From Lederbergia sp. NSJ-179 (GTDB lineage Bacteria > Bacillota > Bacilli > Bacillales > Bacillaceae_C): 64,000 bases of DNA. Where the stretch lies: the NCBI RefSeq assembly GCF_022867885.1, contig NZ_JALIFP010000017.1, forward strand, positions 21,564 to 85,563, given 5' to 3'. Under the pieces are notes generated by a model. The model saw nothing but the letters and a program-made list of their open reading frames with translations. It was not told the origin of the DNA and ran no database searches. Positions 52,695-63,547 of this stretch are shown piece by piece. The first letter of the stretch is position 1, and every line of letters begins with the position of its first letter. The position numbers and the translations under genes are program-made.

Positions 52695-52942
52695 GATTCT
52701 TCCTCCTAGCTTTATAAATCCGTAAGACCCTACCACTATTGCGATTCTCGGGATCAACGGACGCTGAATATCCTGATACGTTTCGCTAACCATCAGTGAA
52801 ATTTCACTGATGGAAATGTTACTTTATCAACACACTAATTTAAATTTTAAACAAAGTAAAAGTAGGCTTTTCTGCATATGATTCATTTTACTCACTTTTC
52901 TTGTATTTAGTGAATGGTTTTAAATGAAAATTTTTAAGGACA

Positions 52943-53242
52943 TCAGTTAATGAGTTCAATGATGTTTTTTAGTTTGGTTTGTAGTAATAATTCTTTCTTC
53001 AGAATAACTTCAAGCGTGGATTGGACATTGTCATTAATGATTAATAGGTCGTCTAATTCTGAAATCATATCAGGTGATGTTGTTAAAGTTCCTAACACAT
53101 ATTGAACCTTTTCTCCTTCTGCGTTAATTATATGGGCCAAGCCTAATTCTTCCAAGGCGATGGAGGCTAACAATAAATTAATTACATCATCTCTGTCAAT
53201 TGAAATCTCAGGTGTAATATTGGGGATATTCGCTTGTGACAA
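52943..53242 (-). CDS. Small protein consisting of the BclA-like N-terminal domain only
   Basis: A 99-aa protein beginning 'SQANIPNITPEISIDRDDVI' and '[20 protein letters not shown]', nearly identical in pattern to the first 60 residues of the collagen-like protein, then 'IINDNVQSTLEVILKKELLL'. No collagen repeats. Start is TTG 53242 with ATGAGGAAA upstream. It probably takes part in the same spore-surface layer, for example as a basal or assembly partner, or it is a truncated paralogue. Three genes with this domain in 3 kb indicate local duplication. Confidence 0.7.
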   Translation of the reverse strand: MSQANIPNITPEISIDRDDVINLLLASIALEELGLAHIINAEGEKVQYVLGTLTTSPDMISELDDLLIINDNVQSTLEVILKKELLLQTKLKNIIELIN

Positions 53243-53430
53243 GTGGATTTCCTCATTTCTTCATAGATTTGTTAGTGCGGTATTATTATATGTAAGGGCT
53301 AGGCGCTCTGTTCCTCCATTGGGTAGATGACTATTAAAGCTAATTTATGCAGAAAAAAGTATTGCTTGGATAATTGAAAGAAAGTATGGTGATGAAATGT
53401 GTTTATACAGTTAGAAAGAGCATATAAACA

Positions 53431-53457
53431 GACTGGAGCAAAAAGGATGCTCCAGTC
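53431..53457 (-). terminator. Hairpin downstream of the collagen-like gene
   Basis: GACTGGAGC pairs perfectly with GCTCCAGTC around a nine-base loop just after the end of the restored bclA-like reading frame. Confidence 0.65.
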
Positions 53458-53464
53458 TAAGTTG

Positions 53465-55806
<2,342 letters not shown>

Positions 55807-56652
55807 ATGGAGGAACGGAAAGCTTGGAGCTTAAACGGAATACTGGGGATCGGTTTGATTGTTATTTTACTTGCTATCGGTGCGTTTTGTATTTTTCAAT
55901 CACAACTTATTTTGGGAATTGTGCTTATTATTATGGCTGTTGTTCTCATTAGTGGGATTACGATTGTGCAACCTAATCAATCTGTTGTAGTTATATTTTT
56001 AGGAAAGTATATGGGAACGGTACGGCAGGAAGGGATCTTAATAACCGTTCCATTCTCTGTACGCAGAACGATTTCTTTAAGAGTACGTAACTTCAATAGT
56101 AATCGATTGAAAGTAAATGATGTGAACGGGAACCCAATCGAAATTGCAGCAGTGGTTGTATTTAAGGTCGTTGATGCTGCGAAAGCCGTTTTTGATGTTG
56201 ATCGGTACGAACAATTTGTTGAAATTCAAAGCGAAACAGCCATTCGTGCAGTGGCGACTACCTATCCATATGACTCGTTTACCAATGATGAACTAACACT
56301 ACGTGGCAATGCAGATGAAGTATCGGATGAATTGACAACAGAGCTTCAGGAACGTTTAAAGGTTGCTGGCGTTGAGGTGATTGAAGCTCGCTTAACACAT
56401 TTAGCTTATTCTACAGAGATTGCTCAAGCTATGTTACAACGTCAACAAGCAAGTGCGATTATCTCCGCACGTGAGCAAATTGTTCAAGGTGCTGTTGGGA
56501 TGGCACAGGATGCGATTGCTCGTTTAGAGGCAGACCATATTGTGGAATTAGACGATGAGCGTAGAGTAGCACTGATCAATAATTTACTTGTTGCCATTGT
56601 TTCGGATCAAGGAACCCAACCCGTTATTAATACGGGATCACTTTACCAATAA
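55807..56652 (+). CDS. SPFH-domain (stomatin/prohibitin-like) membrane protein
   Basis: A 281-aa protein with two adjacent N-terminal hydrophobic segments ('LGIGLIVILLAIGAFCIFQS', 'LILGIVLIIMAVVLISGITI') and an SPFH domain ('VQPNQSVVVIFLGKYMGTVR', 'PFSVRRTISLRVRNFNSNRL', 'DVNGNPIEIAAVVVFKVVDA', 'AKAVFDVDRYEQFVEIQSET', 'LKVAGVEVIEARLTHLAYST'), ending in a short helical tail. Such proteins form oligomeric membrane scaffolds. It is followed 7 bp later by a small Arc-like gene, an association seen in Bacillus genomes. The cargo or function is unknown. Confidence 0.87.
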   Translation: MEERKAWSLNGILGIGLIVILLAIGAFCIFQSQLILGIVLIIMAVVLISGITIVQPNQSVVVIFLGKYMGTVRQEGILITVPFSVRRTISLRVRNFNSNRLKVNDVNGNPIEIAAVVVFKVVDAAKAVFDVDRYEQFVEIQSETAIRAVATTYPYDSFTNDELTLRGNADEVSDELTTELQERLKVAGVEVIEARLTHLAYSTEIAQAMLQRQQASAIISAREQIVQGAVGMAQDAIARLEADHIVELDDERRVALINNLLVAIVSDQGTQPVINTGSLYQ

Positions 56653-56659
56653 AGGTCTT

Positions 56660-56842
56660 ATGATGGCTAAGAAAAAAAACTTTCCATTACGTATTGATCC
56701 CGAACTCTACGATACACTGCAACGATGGGCAAAAGATGAATTTCGCAGTGTTAATAGCCACGTTGAATTTTTGCTCAGAGAATCTGCTAAGCGAGCAGGT
56801 AGGTTACCGAAAAAACAAGACCAGGACATAGGGGAAGATTAA
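56660..56842 (+). CDS. Arc/ribbon-helix-helix-like small protein
   Basis: A 60-aa protein: 'AKKKNFPLRIDPELYDTLQR', then 'WAKDEFRSVNSHVEFLLRES' and 'AKRAGRLPKK'. The beta strand 'FPLRIDPELYDTLQRWA' and two helices match ribbon-helix-helix DNA-binding proteins (Arc/HicB-antitoxin type). The ATG-ATG at 56660 follows AAAGG. It is placed directly after the SPFH gene without its own promoter, so it is probably cotranscribed. Whether it regulates that gene is unknown. Confidence 0.78.
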   Translation: MMAKKKNFPLRIDPELYDTLQRWAKDEFRSVNSHVEFLLRESAKRAGRLPKKQDQDIGED

Positions 56843-56891
56843 TGGAATTGGCACTGACTCGATTGTGGATGAGAGAGCCGCATTCCAAATG

Positions 56892-56939
56892 AAAAAGCCA
56901 TCAGAAATTGGTATCGCACCTAATTTCTAATGGCTTTTT
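56892..56939 (+). terminator. Terminator after the SPFH/Arc-like operon
   Basis: AAAAAGCCAT-c-AGAAATT pairs with AATTTCT-a-ATGGCTTTTT, a long stem ending in a T run. Confidence 0.8.
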
Positions 56940-57160
56940 GCTGTTGGCATCCAGCATTTGTTCACTTCTAGATGGTCTACCGGCTTTCCTGAGAGACGTC
57001 TAACATGTTTGAAAACGGAAAAGGTTTCTTTGTCCATAAGGGGTTGAACTCCTTTCAACTTGTATCCGATCACGCAACGTGTGGGGAAAGGGTTTTTTGA
57101 CATTCACTACCTTCAATGTAACGTACATAAAAAACAATTTATAAAGTGATCTCTACCCCT

Positions 57161-57188
57161 TTGCCTTTTTATATGAATCTGCTATGAT
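57161..57188 (+). promoter_or_regulatory. Vegetative promoter of the leuA T-box transcript
   Basis: TTGCCT (57161-57166) and TATGAT (57183-57188) with 16-bp spacing lie just upstream of the T-box leader. Confidence 0.6.
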
Positions 57189-57199
57189 GATATACAAAT

Positions 57200-57512
57200 A
57201 AAAATTAACATGCGATGACAAGGAATAGTACCTGTTGGCTAACTTTCAGAAAGTTGCTGGTTGATGTGAAGCAATAGTAGGAAAACGGGGAACTCGCCTT
57301 AGAGCAGGCTTAGTCAAATCAGGAAGAGTGGAATGAGAGTAGCTAAGAACGGAGAACTCACCGTTACAAGGGAAAGGGTATAAGGCAAGAATGCCTGTAT
57401 CTGTAAAGTGCATGATAATGTCTTATTATCATGAAATCGGGGTGGTACCGCGTAAGATCAGTCTTTCGTCTCCATAGCAAGTTGCTGGAGAAAGAAGGGC
57501 TTTTTTTATATT
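57200..57512 (+). ncRNA. T-box riboswitch controlling leuA
   Basis: The conserved T-box GGGTGGTACCGCG is at 57440-57452. Stem I features precede it: GATGACAAGGAATAGTACC with the AGTA element, and the hairpin AACTTTCAGAAAGTT. A terminator follows: CTTTCGTCTCC pairs with GGAGAAAGAAGG, then GGGCTTTTTTT to about 57510. Uncharged tRNA binding should favour the antiterminator. A GAACTC sequence at 57290-57295 may carry a CTC (Leu) specifier, in agreement with the downstream gene, but a second GAACTC near 57355 makes the exact specifier uncertain. Confidence 0.92.
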
Positions 57513-57534
57513 CAAATTTAGGGAGGAATTGATC

Positions 57535-59193
57535 ATGTTTAATCATCAAAAATACGAGAAAAAATATTATTTGCCTCCAACACTTTCTTATGATTGGGTA
57601 AAGAAAGAAACGGTAGAAAAAGCGCCTATATGGTGCAGTGTGGATTTGAGGGATGGAAACCAAGCTTTACCGATTCCGATGAATGTAGAAGAAAAGCTAG
57701 AGATGTTTCAGCTACTAGTTGAGATCGGATTTAAAGAAATTGAAGTCGCTTTTCCTGCTGCCTCTGATACGGAGTTTAACCTATTGAGGACCCTGATTGA
57801 TAACAACATGATTCCGGATGATGTGACGATTATGGTCATTACACAGGCAAGAGAGCATATTATTCGCAGAACCTTTGAAGCAATTCAAGGTGTGCCTAAG
57901 GCCATTGTCCATCTCTATAACTCAACCTCAGAAGCACAACGTCGACAAGTATTTAAGAAAACCAAAGAAGAGATTAAACAAATTGCTGTAGATGGTGCAA
58001 TTCTAGTACAAGAGCTTGCCGAAGAAACAGAAGGCGATATTTATTTTCAATATAGTCCCGAAAGTTTTCCTGGAACAGAGGTTGAGTATGCGTTGGATAT
58101 TTGTAATAGTGTACTAGATATTTGGAAACCGACACCAGAACATAAAGCCATCATTAATATTCCGACAACTGTTGAGAATGCGATGCCTCATATTTATGCA
58201 AGTCAAATTGAGTATATCCATAAAAACCTGTCGTATCGAGACGGCGTTACATTGTCCATTCATCCGCATAATGATCGTGGATGCGGAGTTAGTGATGCAG
58301 AGTTTGGTGTTCTGGCAGGTGCAGAACGAGTAGAAGGAACGTTATTTGGCATTGGCGAACGTACCGGAAATGTCGACTTGATTACCTTAGCGATGAATAT
58401 GTATTCGCAAGGCTATGATCCAGAATTGAATTTTAGTCACCTCGATACGATTCGTAAAAAATATGAAAGATTAACAAGAACGACGGTTCATGAAAGACAA
58501 CCATATTCTGGAGATCTTGTTTTTACAGCATTTTCTGGATCGCATCAAGACGCGATATCGAAGGGCATGAAATATAGAAGAGAAAACAATGTGGAAAAGT
58601 GGGATGTACCTTATATTCCGGTCGATCCGGCAGATTTGGGGAGAAATTATCAAACCGACGTCATTCGGATTAATAGTCAATCAGGAAAAGGTGGGATTGG
58701 TTATATCCTTGAAAGTAATTATGGGATCAAATTGCCTTATAAAATGAATGAAGAAATGGGCTATTTGACTAAAAAAATATCAGATAAAACAAACAAAGAG
58801 CTTTCTGCCGAAGAAATCTATCGTGTATTTATCGAGCACTATGTTGATTATTATCCATTATTTCAAGTCATTGACTATCAATTTAACAAAAATGGGGAGC
58901 AGAAAGTAACGTTGACTTTGCTTAAAGATAATCAACAAATTGAGATACATGGAAAAGGCACAGGGAGCTTGGATGCCGTAAGCAACGCACTCCAAGCATA
59001 TTTTGGGATCGATTATAATCTAGAAGTTTATGAGCAGCACTCGTTAGGCAAAAGTTCGATCGCCGAGGCGTCAGCGCAGATTGGGATTTCACACCAAGGG
59101 CGGATGTACTGGGGAGCTGGAATCAATCAAGATATTATGAAGGCATCTGTCCAGGCTTTAGCTGCTGCGGTAAATAAACTGGAGGTTTTCTAA
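57535..59193 (+). CDS. leuA: 2-isopropylmalate synthase (LeuA2/alpha-IPMS type)
   Basis: A 552-aa enzyme that condenses acetyl-CoA with 2-ketoisovalerate, the first step of leucine synthesis. '[20 protein letters not shown]' carries the metal-binding Arg-Asp. '[15 protein letters not shown]' follows, and '[20 protein letters not shown]' has the HxH metal ligands, with '[17 protein letters not shown]'. The C-terminal domain ('[20 protein letters not shown]', '[20 protein letters not shown]') is the leucine-feedback LeuA dimer domain. The 550-aa size and '[20 protein letters not shown]' start mark the yeast/actinobacterial-like class rather than the leuABCD-operon form. No leuBCD follows. ATG 57535 after GGGAGGAA. 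Confidence 0.92.
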   Translation: MFNHQKYEKKYYLPPTLSYDWVKKETVEKAPIWCSVDLRDGNQALPIPMNVEEKLEMFQLLVEIGFKEIEVAFPAASDTEFNLLRTLIDNNMIPDDVTIMVITQAREHIIRRTFEAIQGVPKAIVHLYNSTSEAQRRQVFKKTKEEIKQIAVDGAILVQELAEETEGDIYFQYSPESFPGTEVEYALDICNSVLDIWKPTPEHKAIINIPTTVENAMPHIYASQIEYIHKNLSYRDGVTLSIHPHNDRGCGVSDAEFGVLAGAERVEGTLFGIGERTGNVDLITLAMNMYSQGYDPELNFSHLDTIRKKYERLTRTTVHERQPYSGDLVFTAFSGSHQDAISKGMKYRRENNVEKWDVPYIPVDPADLGRNYQTDVIRINSQSGKGGIGYILESNYGIKLPYKMNEEMGYLTKKISDKTNKELSAEEIYRVFIEHYVDYYPLFQVIDYQFNKNGEQKVTLTLLKDNQQIEIHGKGTGSLDAVSNALQAYFGIDYNLEVYEQHSLGKSSIAEASAQIGISHQGRMYWGAGINQDIMKASVQALAAAVNKLEVF

Positions 59194-59469
59194 TTTTTTC
59201 GAGATTATTTATGTTCTAAAGAATGGTGGAAAAAACTGTGATATGCTGATGTGGAGAAACATGTCAGTGTTTCTAGCCAACGTTCAAATTTATACCAAAA
59301 TCGAATACGTATTGAATAAAGAGGTATTGTGTAAAAAGCAATATCTCTATTTCATTTCTCGGTCGTTTTCAAGTCACATTTCTTTTTAGTGAAATTTATT
59401 CCCTAAACTTAAATGATTTTTGATAGAACTTTGTTAATTTATAGTGAGGAGTATTTTTGTTATGAATAG
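59194..59469. other. leuA-sigma factor spacer with a terminator-like hairpin
   Basis: GAGGTATTG (59321-59329) pairs with CAATATCTC (59339-59347) around GTAAAAAG-type loop, nearly the same hairpin as at 505-540, though its T tract is poor. The region 59400-59465 is AT-rich and should contain the ECF operon promoter. No gene seen. Confidence 0.45.
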
Positions 59470-60024
59470 GTGAGGACGATCGAAGACTATAGCTTAATTC
59501 GGAAAATAAAATCGGGTGATACCGAGGCTTGGGAGAAACTAGTAAACAAGTACTATCATCAAATCTTTTCATTTTGTGTACGAAGATGTTTGGGCGATCG
59601 AGTTTTAGCCGCAGATTTAACCCAAGACATCTTTCTGAAAGTGATTGAAAACATCGATATATATAAATTTAGGGGGAAGTTCTTTAATTATTTATTCACC
59701 ATTACTGTAAATGTGTGTAATAACTACTATAACAAAAAGAAATTCACACAGTCTGAATTAGATGAGAACGTATTAAATGTTGGTTCTGAAACGATTATGT
59801 CGAATTTAATCATGGAGGAAAGTGCAAACCAAATTCAAGTCGCCTTAAATACTCTTCCTGATATTCAAAGAGAAGCATTAATTTTGAAATATTACTATGA
59901 TTTAAAGGTGAAAGACATTGCCAAAATTACTGGGACAAGCATTCCTACATCGCAATCAAGAATTCATCAAGGCCTTAAAAAACTTAGTCAATTATTGGAT
60001 AGAGAGGAGTTTATGAATGGATAA
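59470..60024 (+). CDS. ECF-type sigma factor, SigY-like operon position
   Basis: A 184-aa sigma factor: region 2 'YSLIRKIKSGDTEAWEKLVN', 'YYHQIFSFCVRRCLGDRVLA' and 'ADLTQDIFLKVIENIDIYKF', 'FFNYLFTITVNVCNNYYNKK'; region 4 'VALNTLPDIQREALILKYYY', 'DLKVKDIAKITGTSIPTSQS', 'RIHQGLKKLSQLL'. Start GTG 59470; the ribosome site is weak (GAGGAG is 15 or more bases upstream). It overlaps the next gene by 8 bp. It probably directs RNA polymerase to its own operon, like B. subtilis SigY with yxlC-G. Confidence 0.87.
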   Translation: MRTIEDYSLIRKIKSGDTEAWEKLVNKYYHQIFSFCVRRCLGDRVLAADLTQDIFLKVIENIDIYKFRGKFFNYLFTITVNVCNNYYNKKKFTQSELDENVLNVGSETIMSNLIMEESANQIQVALNTLPDIQREALILKYYYDLKVKDIAKITGTSIPTSQSRIHQGLKKLSQLLDREEFMNG

Positions 60025-60757
60025 TGAAATGATCAAAAAAATCAAGACCCATGAAATTAAAAGCGATGAAATTCAGCGACAAGCGGTCATTGATTTAGGA
60101 AAGCAAAAAATAATGGAACAGCAACTTAGCAGATATTCTCTGTTTGACCTCTTTCGTTCGTCTATTCGATTTACAAGGCTTCAAACGTGGCTGATTCAAT
60201 TCGCTCTCCTTATTTTGACGACTTTTTTGATTACGAAAGTAATTTATGATGACCCAGCCATCTTCATTATACAATGTCTCACAGTGTCAGTGATCTTCTC
60301 CGTGATTTTCTTTATCGATGAATTATTTCGTAGTTTTACATCTGGAATGTGGGAATTAGAGCAAACACTTAAATATGATTTACGGCAGCATATTGTAATA
60401 AAATTACTGATTTTTGGATTAGCCGATTTAGTATTCATTACTTGTCTCGCTTTTATTTGTCAGGGTGTGATGGTCATTTCTTTTTGGAAAATCATTTTAT
60501 ATTTACTTGTTCCTTTTAATATTACTTGTATCGTTTTGTTTTCTCTGTTCACGATTTGGAGAAATACTCTCTCATCTGTTGTTTTTTGGATCAGTTCAGG
60601 GCTCATTCTTATGGGTGTTATGTTTTTAGCCAACTTTTTCAATATTTATGAAATTGAGATGAAGTATTGGGGAGCAGGATACATTTTTTCAATGCTCCTT
60701 TTAGTATTTATTGTCATGAATATGCTTAAAGTTAAAAAATGGGAGGCGTTTTACTAA
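60017..60757 (+). CDS. Six-TM membrane protein, likely anti-sigma-type or transporter partner
   Basis: A 246-aa protein with a cytoplasmic N-terminal part of about 60 charged residues ('NEMIKKIKTHEIKSDEIQRQ', 'AVIDLGKQKIMEQQLSRYSL') followed by six hydrophobic segments ('TWLIQFALLILTTFLITKVI', 'IFIIQCLTVSVIFSVIFFID', 'LLIFGLADLVFITCLAFICQ', 'IILYLLVPFNITCIVLFSLF', 'VVFWISSGLILMGVMFLANF', 'YIFSMLLLVFIVMNML'). No named family recognised. Directly after an ECF sigma gene this layout is typical of membrane anti-sigma factors, the helical N-terminus binding sigma. A transporter subunit role is the alternative. Confidence 0.65.
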   Translation: MDNEMIKKIKTHEIKSDEIQRQAVIDLGKQKIMEQQLSRYSLFDLFRSSIRFTRLQTWLIQFALLILTTFLITKVIYDDPAIFIIQCLTVSVIFSVIFFIDELFRSFTSGMWELEQTLKYDLRQHIVIKLLIFGLADLVFITCLAFICQGVMVISFWKIILYLLVPFNITCIVLFSLFTIWRNTLSSVVFWISSGLILMGVMFLANFFNIYEIEMKYWGAGYIFSMLLLVFIVMNMLKVKKWEAFY

Positions 60758-61629
60758 TGTTACTTGAGCTACATAATATAACAAAAAACTATGACGATGC
60801 GCTTGTCCTTGATCATGTATCATTTCGTTTAGAACCAGGAGTTTACGGGCTTTTAGGTTCAAACGGATCAGGAAAAACGACTTTGTTTAGAATTATCTGT
60901 GGGGTAGTGAAACAAACTGCGGGCACCATTACATATAATCATGACGATGGACGAAGCGATCCCGATGCTTTTCGCTCCACTTTAGGCTTTTTACCACAGG
61001 ATTTCAGTTATTATCCTGATTTCACCGGGATGAAATTTATGTTATATATTGCTGCTCTTAAAGGGATCAATAAAAATTTTGCGAAAAAAAGATGTCTTGA
61101 ACTTTTAAAACTAGTCGGATTAGAAGATGTAAAGAATAAAAAGATAAAAAAATACTCTGGTGGAATGAAACAACGGTTAGGAATTGCCCAAGCCATGATT
61201 AATGATCCTGAAGTATTAATTTTGGATGAACCGACAGTTGGTTTAGATCCAAAAGAACGGGTTCGATTTCGAAATTTAATTAGCTCTTTTTCTGAAAATA
61301 AAATTGTCATTCTTTCTACTCATATCGTTTCAGATGTTGAATATATTGCAGACGAAATCCTTGTTTTGAAACAAGGAAAACTTGAAAACAGAGGCGCTTC
61401 CTCTGAACTAGTCAATACCATTCAGGGGTACGTTTGGGAGTCCATCGTTGAAAAAAATAAACTGGATGAGATGGTAGCCAAACATGTGATTAGTAACCAA
61501 AAGCACGAAGCAACGGGGACAGTATTAAGAATTATTTCAAAAGAAAAACCTACTCATAATGCCGAACAAGTCCAACCAACATTGGAAGATTTATATCTAT
61601 ACTATTTCAGAGAGGACGCTGAAAAATGA
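60757..61629 (+). CDS. ABC transporter ATPase of the ECF sigma operon
   Basis: A 290-aa ATPase: Walker A 'LLGSNGSGKTTLFRI', Q-loop 'LGFLPQDFSYYPDFTGMKFM', signature 'YSGGMKQRLGIAQAM', Walker B 'EVLILDEPTVGLDPKERVRF', H-loop 'VILSTHIVSDVEYIAD' and a C-terminal extension of about 80 residues. The ATG at 60757 overlaps the previous stop by one base and has GGGAGG upstream; ATG 60739 is in frame but precedes that site. It overlaps the permease gene by 4 bp. Counterpart of YxlF in the B. subtilis sigY operon. Confidence 0.88.
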   Translation: MLLELHNITKNYDDALVLDHVSFRLEPGVYGLLGSNGSGKTTLFRIICGVVKQTAGTITYNHDDGRSDPDAFRSTLGFLPQDFSYYPDFTGMKFMLYIAALKGINKNFAKKRCLELLKLVGLEDVKNKKIKKYSGGMKQRLGIAQAMINDPEVLILDEPTVGLDPKERVRFRNLISSFSENKIVILSTHIVSDVEYIADEILVLKQGKLENRGASSELVNTIQGYVWESIVEKNKLDEMVAKHVISNQKHEATGTVLRIISKEKPTHNAEQVQPTLEDLYLYYFREDAEK

Positions 61630-62768
61630 GAACAATAGTAAAATATGAAATGGAAAAAATACGGCAAAACAAAACGTTTATTGGCGCACTAATTGTATCA
61701 TGTTTTGTTTTGGCAAGTATATTGCTTATTGGTTTTCATTATTCACAAGTCAACACGAAGCAAGGGGAAGGTCTTAAACTTTATCATAAGGTCGTTGAAA
61801 AAAGTACTGGAGAATTTACAGATCAAAACGTAAGGGAGATCCTTGCAGATTATATCGATCGATATCAAAGTATTGATGTGAATAATAGAACTTTTGATCT
61901 GTTCTCTTATGAAATAGCCGATACATTTTTTCCAAAAGATGAAGATATTTATTTAAAAATGAATAACGCCATGCAGCAAGGTGAAAAAATGACCATTGAT
62001 CAAATCAACCCTAAAACGATCAAAGAAATAGGGTTTGCCCAATTTGAAACACCTTTAAAGATTGGTAGCTACGTCACATGGTACGACCTTTTTAAAGTCA
62101 TGGGTCAATTATTCATTCTTACTAGTATTGTAACTATTCTAGTCTGTTCTCTTGTTTTCTCTAGCGATACTTCGAGAAATATGAATCAGTTGTTATTGTC
62201 TACAAGGTTTGGCAGAAACAAATTAACGATCGCAAAAATTATGGCAGCAACACTGATTTCCGCTTTTCTCTTTCTTTTGATTCAAGTGATTTTACTGGTC
62301 GCTTTCTATGTGTATAATAGTGGTTTTACTGGTTGGGATACGAGTATTCAAACAAATTTTTCATTAGGGTTGTTTCGTTTTCCAGATGAAATCAATCATT
62401 TACAAGTGTTCTTGATAGCTGGGGCTCTCCAATTTATTGGTCTGCTCTCGATTGTAGGGATCACATTATATGTATCCTCTATCACTCGTTCACCGTTCAG
62501 TGCTCTAACCATGGCATTAGGATTATTCCTTTTGCCGAAAGCAATCACTCAACTCATTAAAAGGGGTATCATATATAAACTATTAAACTTGTTTCCAATC
62601 AATCACTATCGGATTGAGGATTTTTTATCTTTAATGAGTTCAAAACAAGAATTTATTCTTAATACTTTTGTACAAAATATCGTGCTTACCATGGTAGTTT
62701 TAGTGGTTATTAAAATTGTTTTAGATGTCATCGTGTATTTGCGAATGAAAAATTACCAAGTTATATGA
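61626..62768 (+). CDS. ABC-2 type permease of the ECF sigma operon
   Basis: A 380-aa membrane protein: TM1 'FIGALIVSCFVLASILLIGF', a large extracytoplasmic loop of about 115 residues ('YSQVNTKQGEGLKLYHKVVE' onward), then TMs 'LFILTSIVTILVCSLVFSSD', 'IMAATLISAFLFLLIQVILL', 'FLIAGALQFIGLLSIVGITL', 'SALTMALGLFLLPKAI' and 'NTFVQNIVLTMVVLVVIKIV'. The 'STRFGRNKLTIAKIMA' loop is the ABC-2 coupling motif. Translationally coupled to the ATPase. Counterpart of YxlG. Probably exports or removes an envelope-active compound. Confidence 0.83.
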   Translation: MRTIVKYEMEKIRQNKTFIGALIVSCFVLASILLIGFHYSQVNTKQGEGLKLYHKVVEKSTGEFTDQNVREILADYIDRYQSIDVNNRTFDLFSYEIADTFFPKDEDIYLKMNNAMQQGEKMTIDQINPKTIKEIGFAQFETPLKIGSYVTWYDLFKVMGQLFILTSIVTILVCSLVFSSDTSRNMNQLLLSTRFGRNKLTIAKIMAATLISAFLFLLIQVILLVAFYVYNSGFTGWDTSIQTNFSLGLFRFPDEINHLQVFLIAGALQFIGLLSIVGITLYVSSITRSPFSALTMALGLFLLPKAITQLIKRGIIYKLLNLFPINHYRIEDFLSLMSSKQEFILNTFVQNIVLTMVVLVVIKIVLDVIVYLRMKNYQVI

Positions 62769-62919
62769 TTTTTTAGGAGTTTGGAGGAATATGTTCAGTT
62801 GTTTTTTGTCTTATAAGATTTATATCGGGTTATGAAAGGAGAACTCAACACCTGCCTTTGCGGTTACGAAGGTAGGTGACTATACGAATGTATGAATGTA
62901 AAGAAACCGAAGTAGTTGA

Positions 62920-63251
62920 ATGAAATCATCAAGTATGATGCTTATCCTTTGTATGGCCATATCTAGCCTAGTCGGCGGTACCTCTTCTGATGAGGAAGCA
63001 GGAAGGAATGATATTTACAACTTTGCTTCCAAACAATCCTTTGAAAATGAACGTTATCGATTTTATGTAGAGGAAACAAGGAGTGATATTTGCTTAAGAA
63101 TCGCTCGTTAAGCAAACCAGGTCAATTAGCACAAGAAATTGATACAAAACCAATGGTATTTATGCTTCGTCCTCTGGTAACGGAAGAGGGACGGCAGAAA
63201 ACTCGCGACTTAATGAAAAAAGCAATTGAGATAAATAAAACAAGTAGCTAA
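62920..63251 (+). pseudogene. Small secreted protein gene with apparent one-base frameshift
   Basis: The first frame (62920-63111) reads a hydrophobic start 'SSMMLILCMAISSLVGGTSS' (signal-peptide-like, no clear lipobox) and then 'SFENERYRFYVEETRSDICL'. From about 63087 the second frame reads 'LLKNRSLSKPGQLAQEIDTK', 'PMVFMLRPLVTEEGRQKTRD' and 'LMKKAIEINKT', ending at TAA 63251 before a terminator. One added T in the TTT at about 63085 joins them into 110 codons. Family not recognised. Broken gene, or a single-base sequence error. Confidence 0.55.
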
Positions 63252-63259
63252 TTTCAGGA

Positions 63260-63308
63260 GAGGCTACCTTCTCTACTTTTATGAGCAAGAAGGTAGCTTC
63301 TTTTTTTG
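63260..63308 (+). terminator. Terminator after the small secreted protein gene
   Basis: AGGCTACCTTCT pairs with AGAAGGTAGCTTCT and is followed by T7. It supports that the reading frame ending at 63251 belonged to a real gene. Confidence 0.8.
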
Positions 63309-63547
63309 TTGCATGATAGTTTGAACTTGGCAAAATAGCGACTTCACCTTCGTTTTACATATTATCTTTTTCTCAGTGGCAATATTTCATTCCCATATTC
63401 CGCGCTACACCTACCACGCAAAATTTTTTCTGAAAAGCCCACTGTCATAAAGGCAACCGATCATTGCTCTTATGACAGTGTTTTATAAATAATGACAGCA
63501 CACAACATATATCGACACTAACGAAGCAAAAGGATTTTAAGCCTATG
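63309..63547. repeat. Spacer with an 11-bp perfect hairpin near the IS end
   Basis: CACTGTCATAA (63440-63450) and TTATGACAGTG (63470-63480) form a perfect stem, and TGACAG recurs at about 63494. It may be the terminator of the convergent transposase or part of the IS end. The exact terminal inverted repeat cannot be fixed because the other end lies outside the window. Confidence 0.5.
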
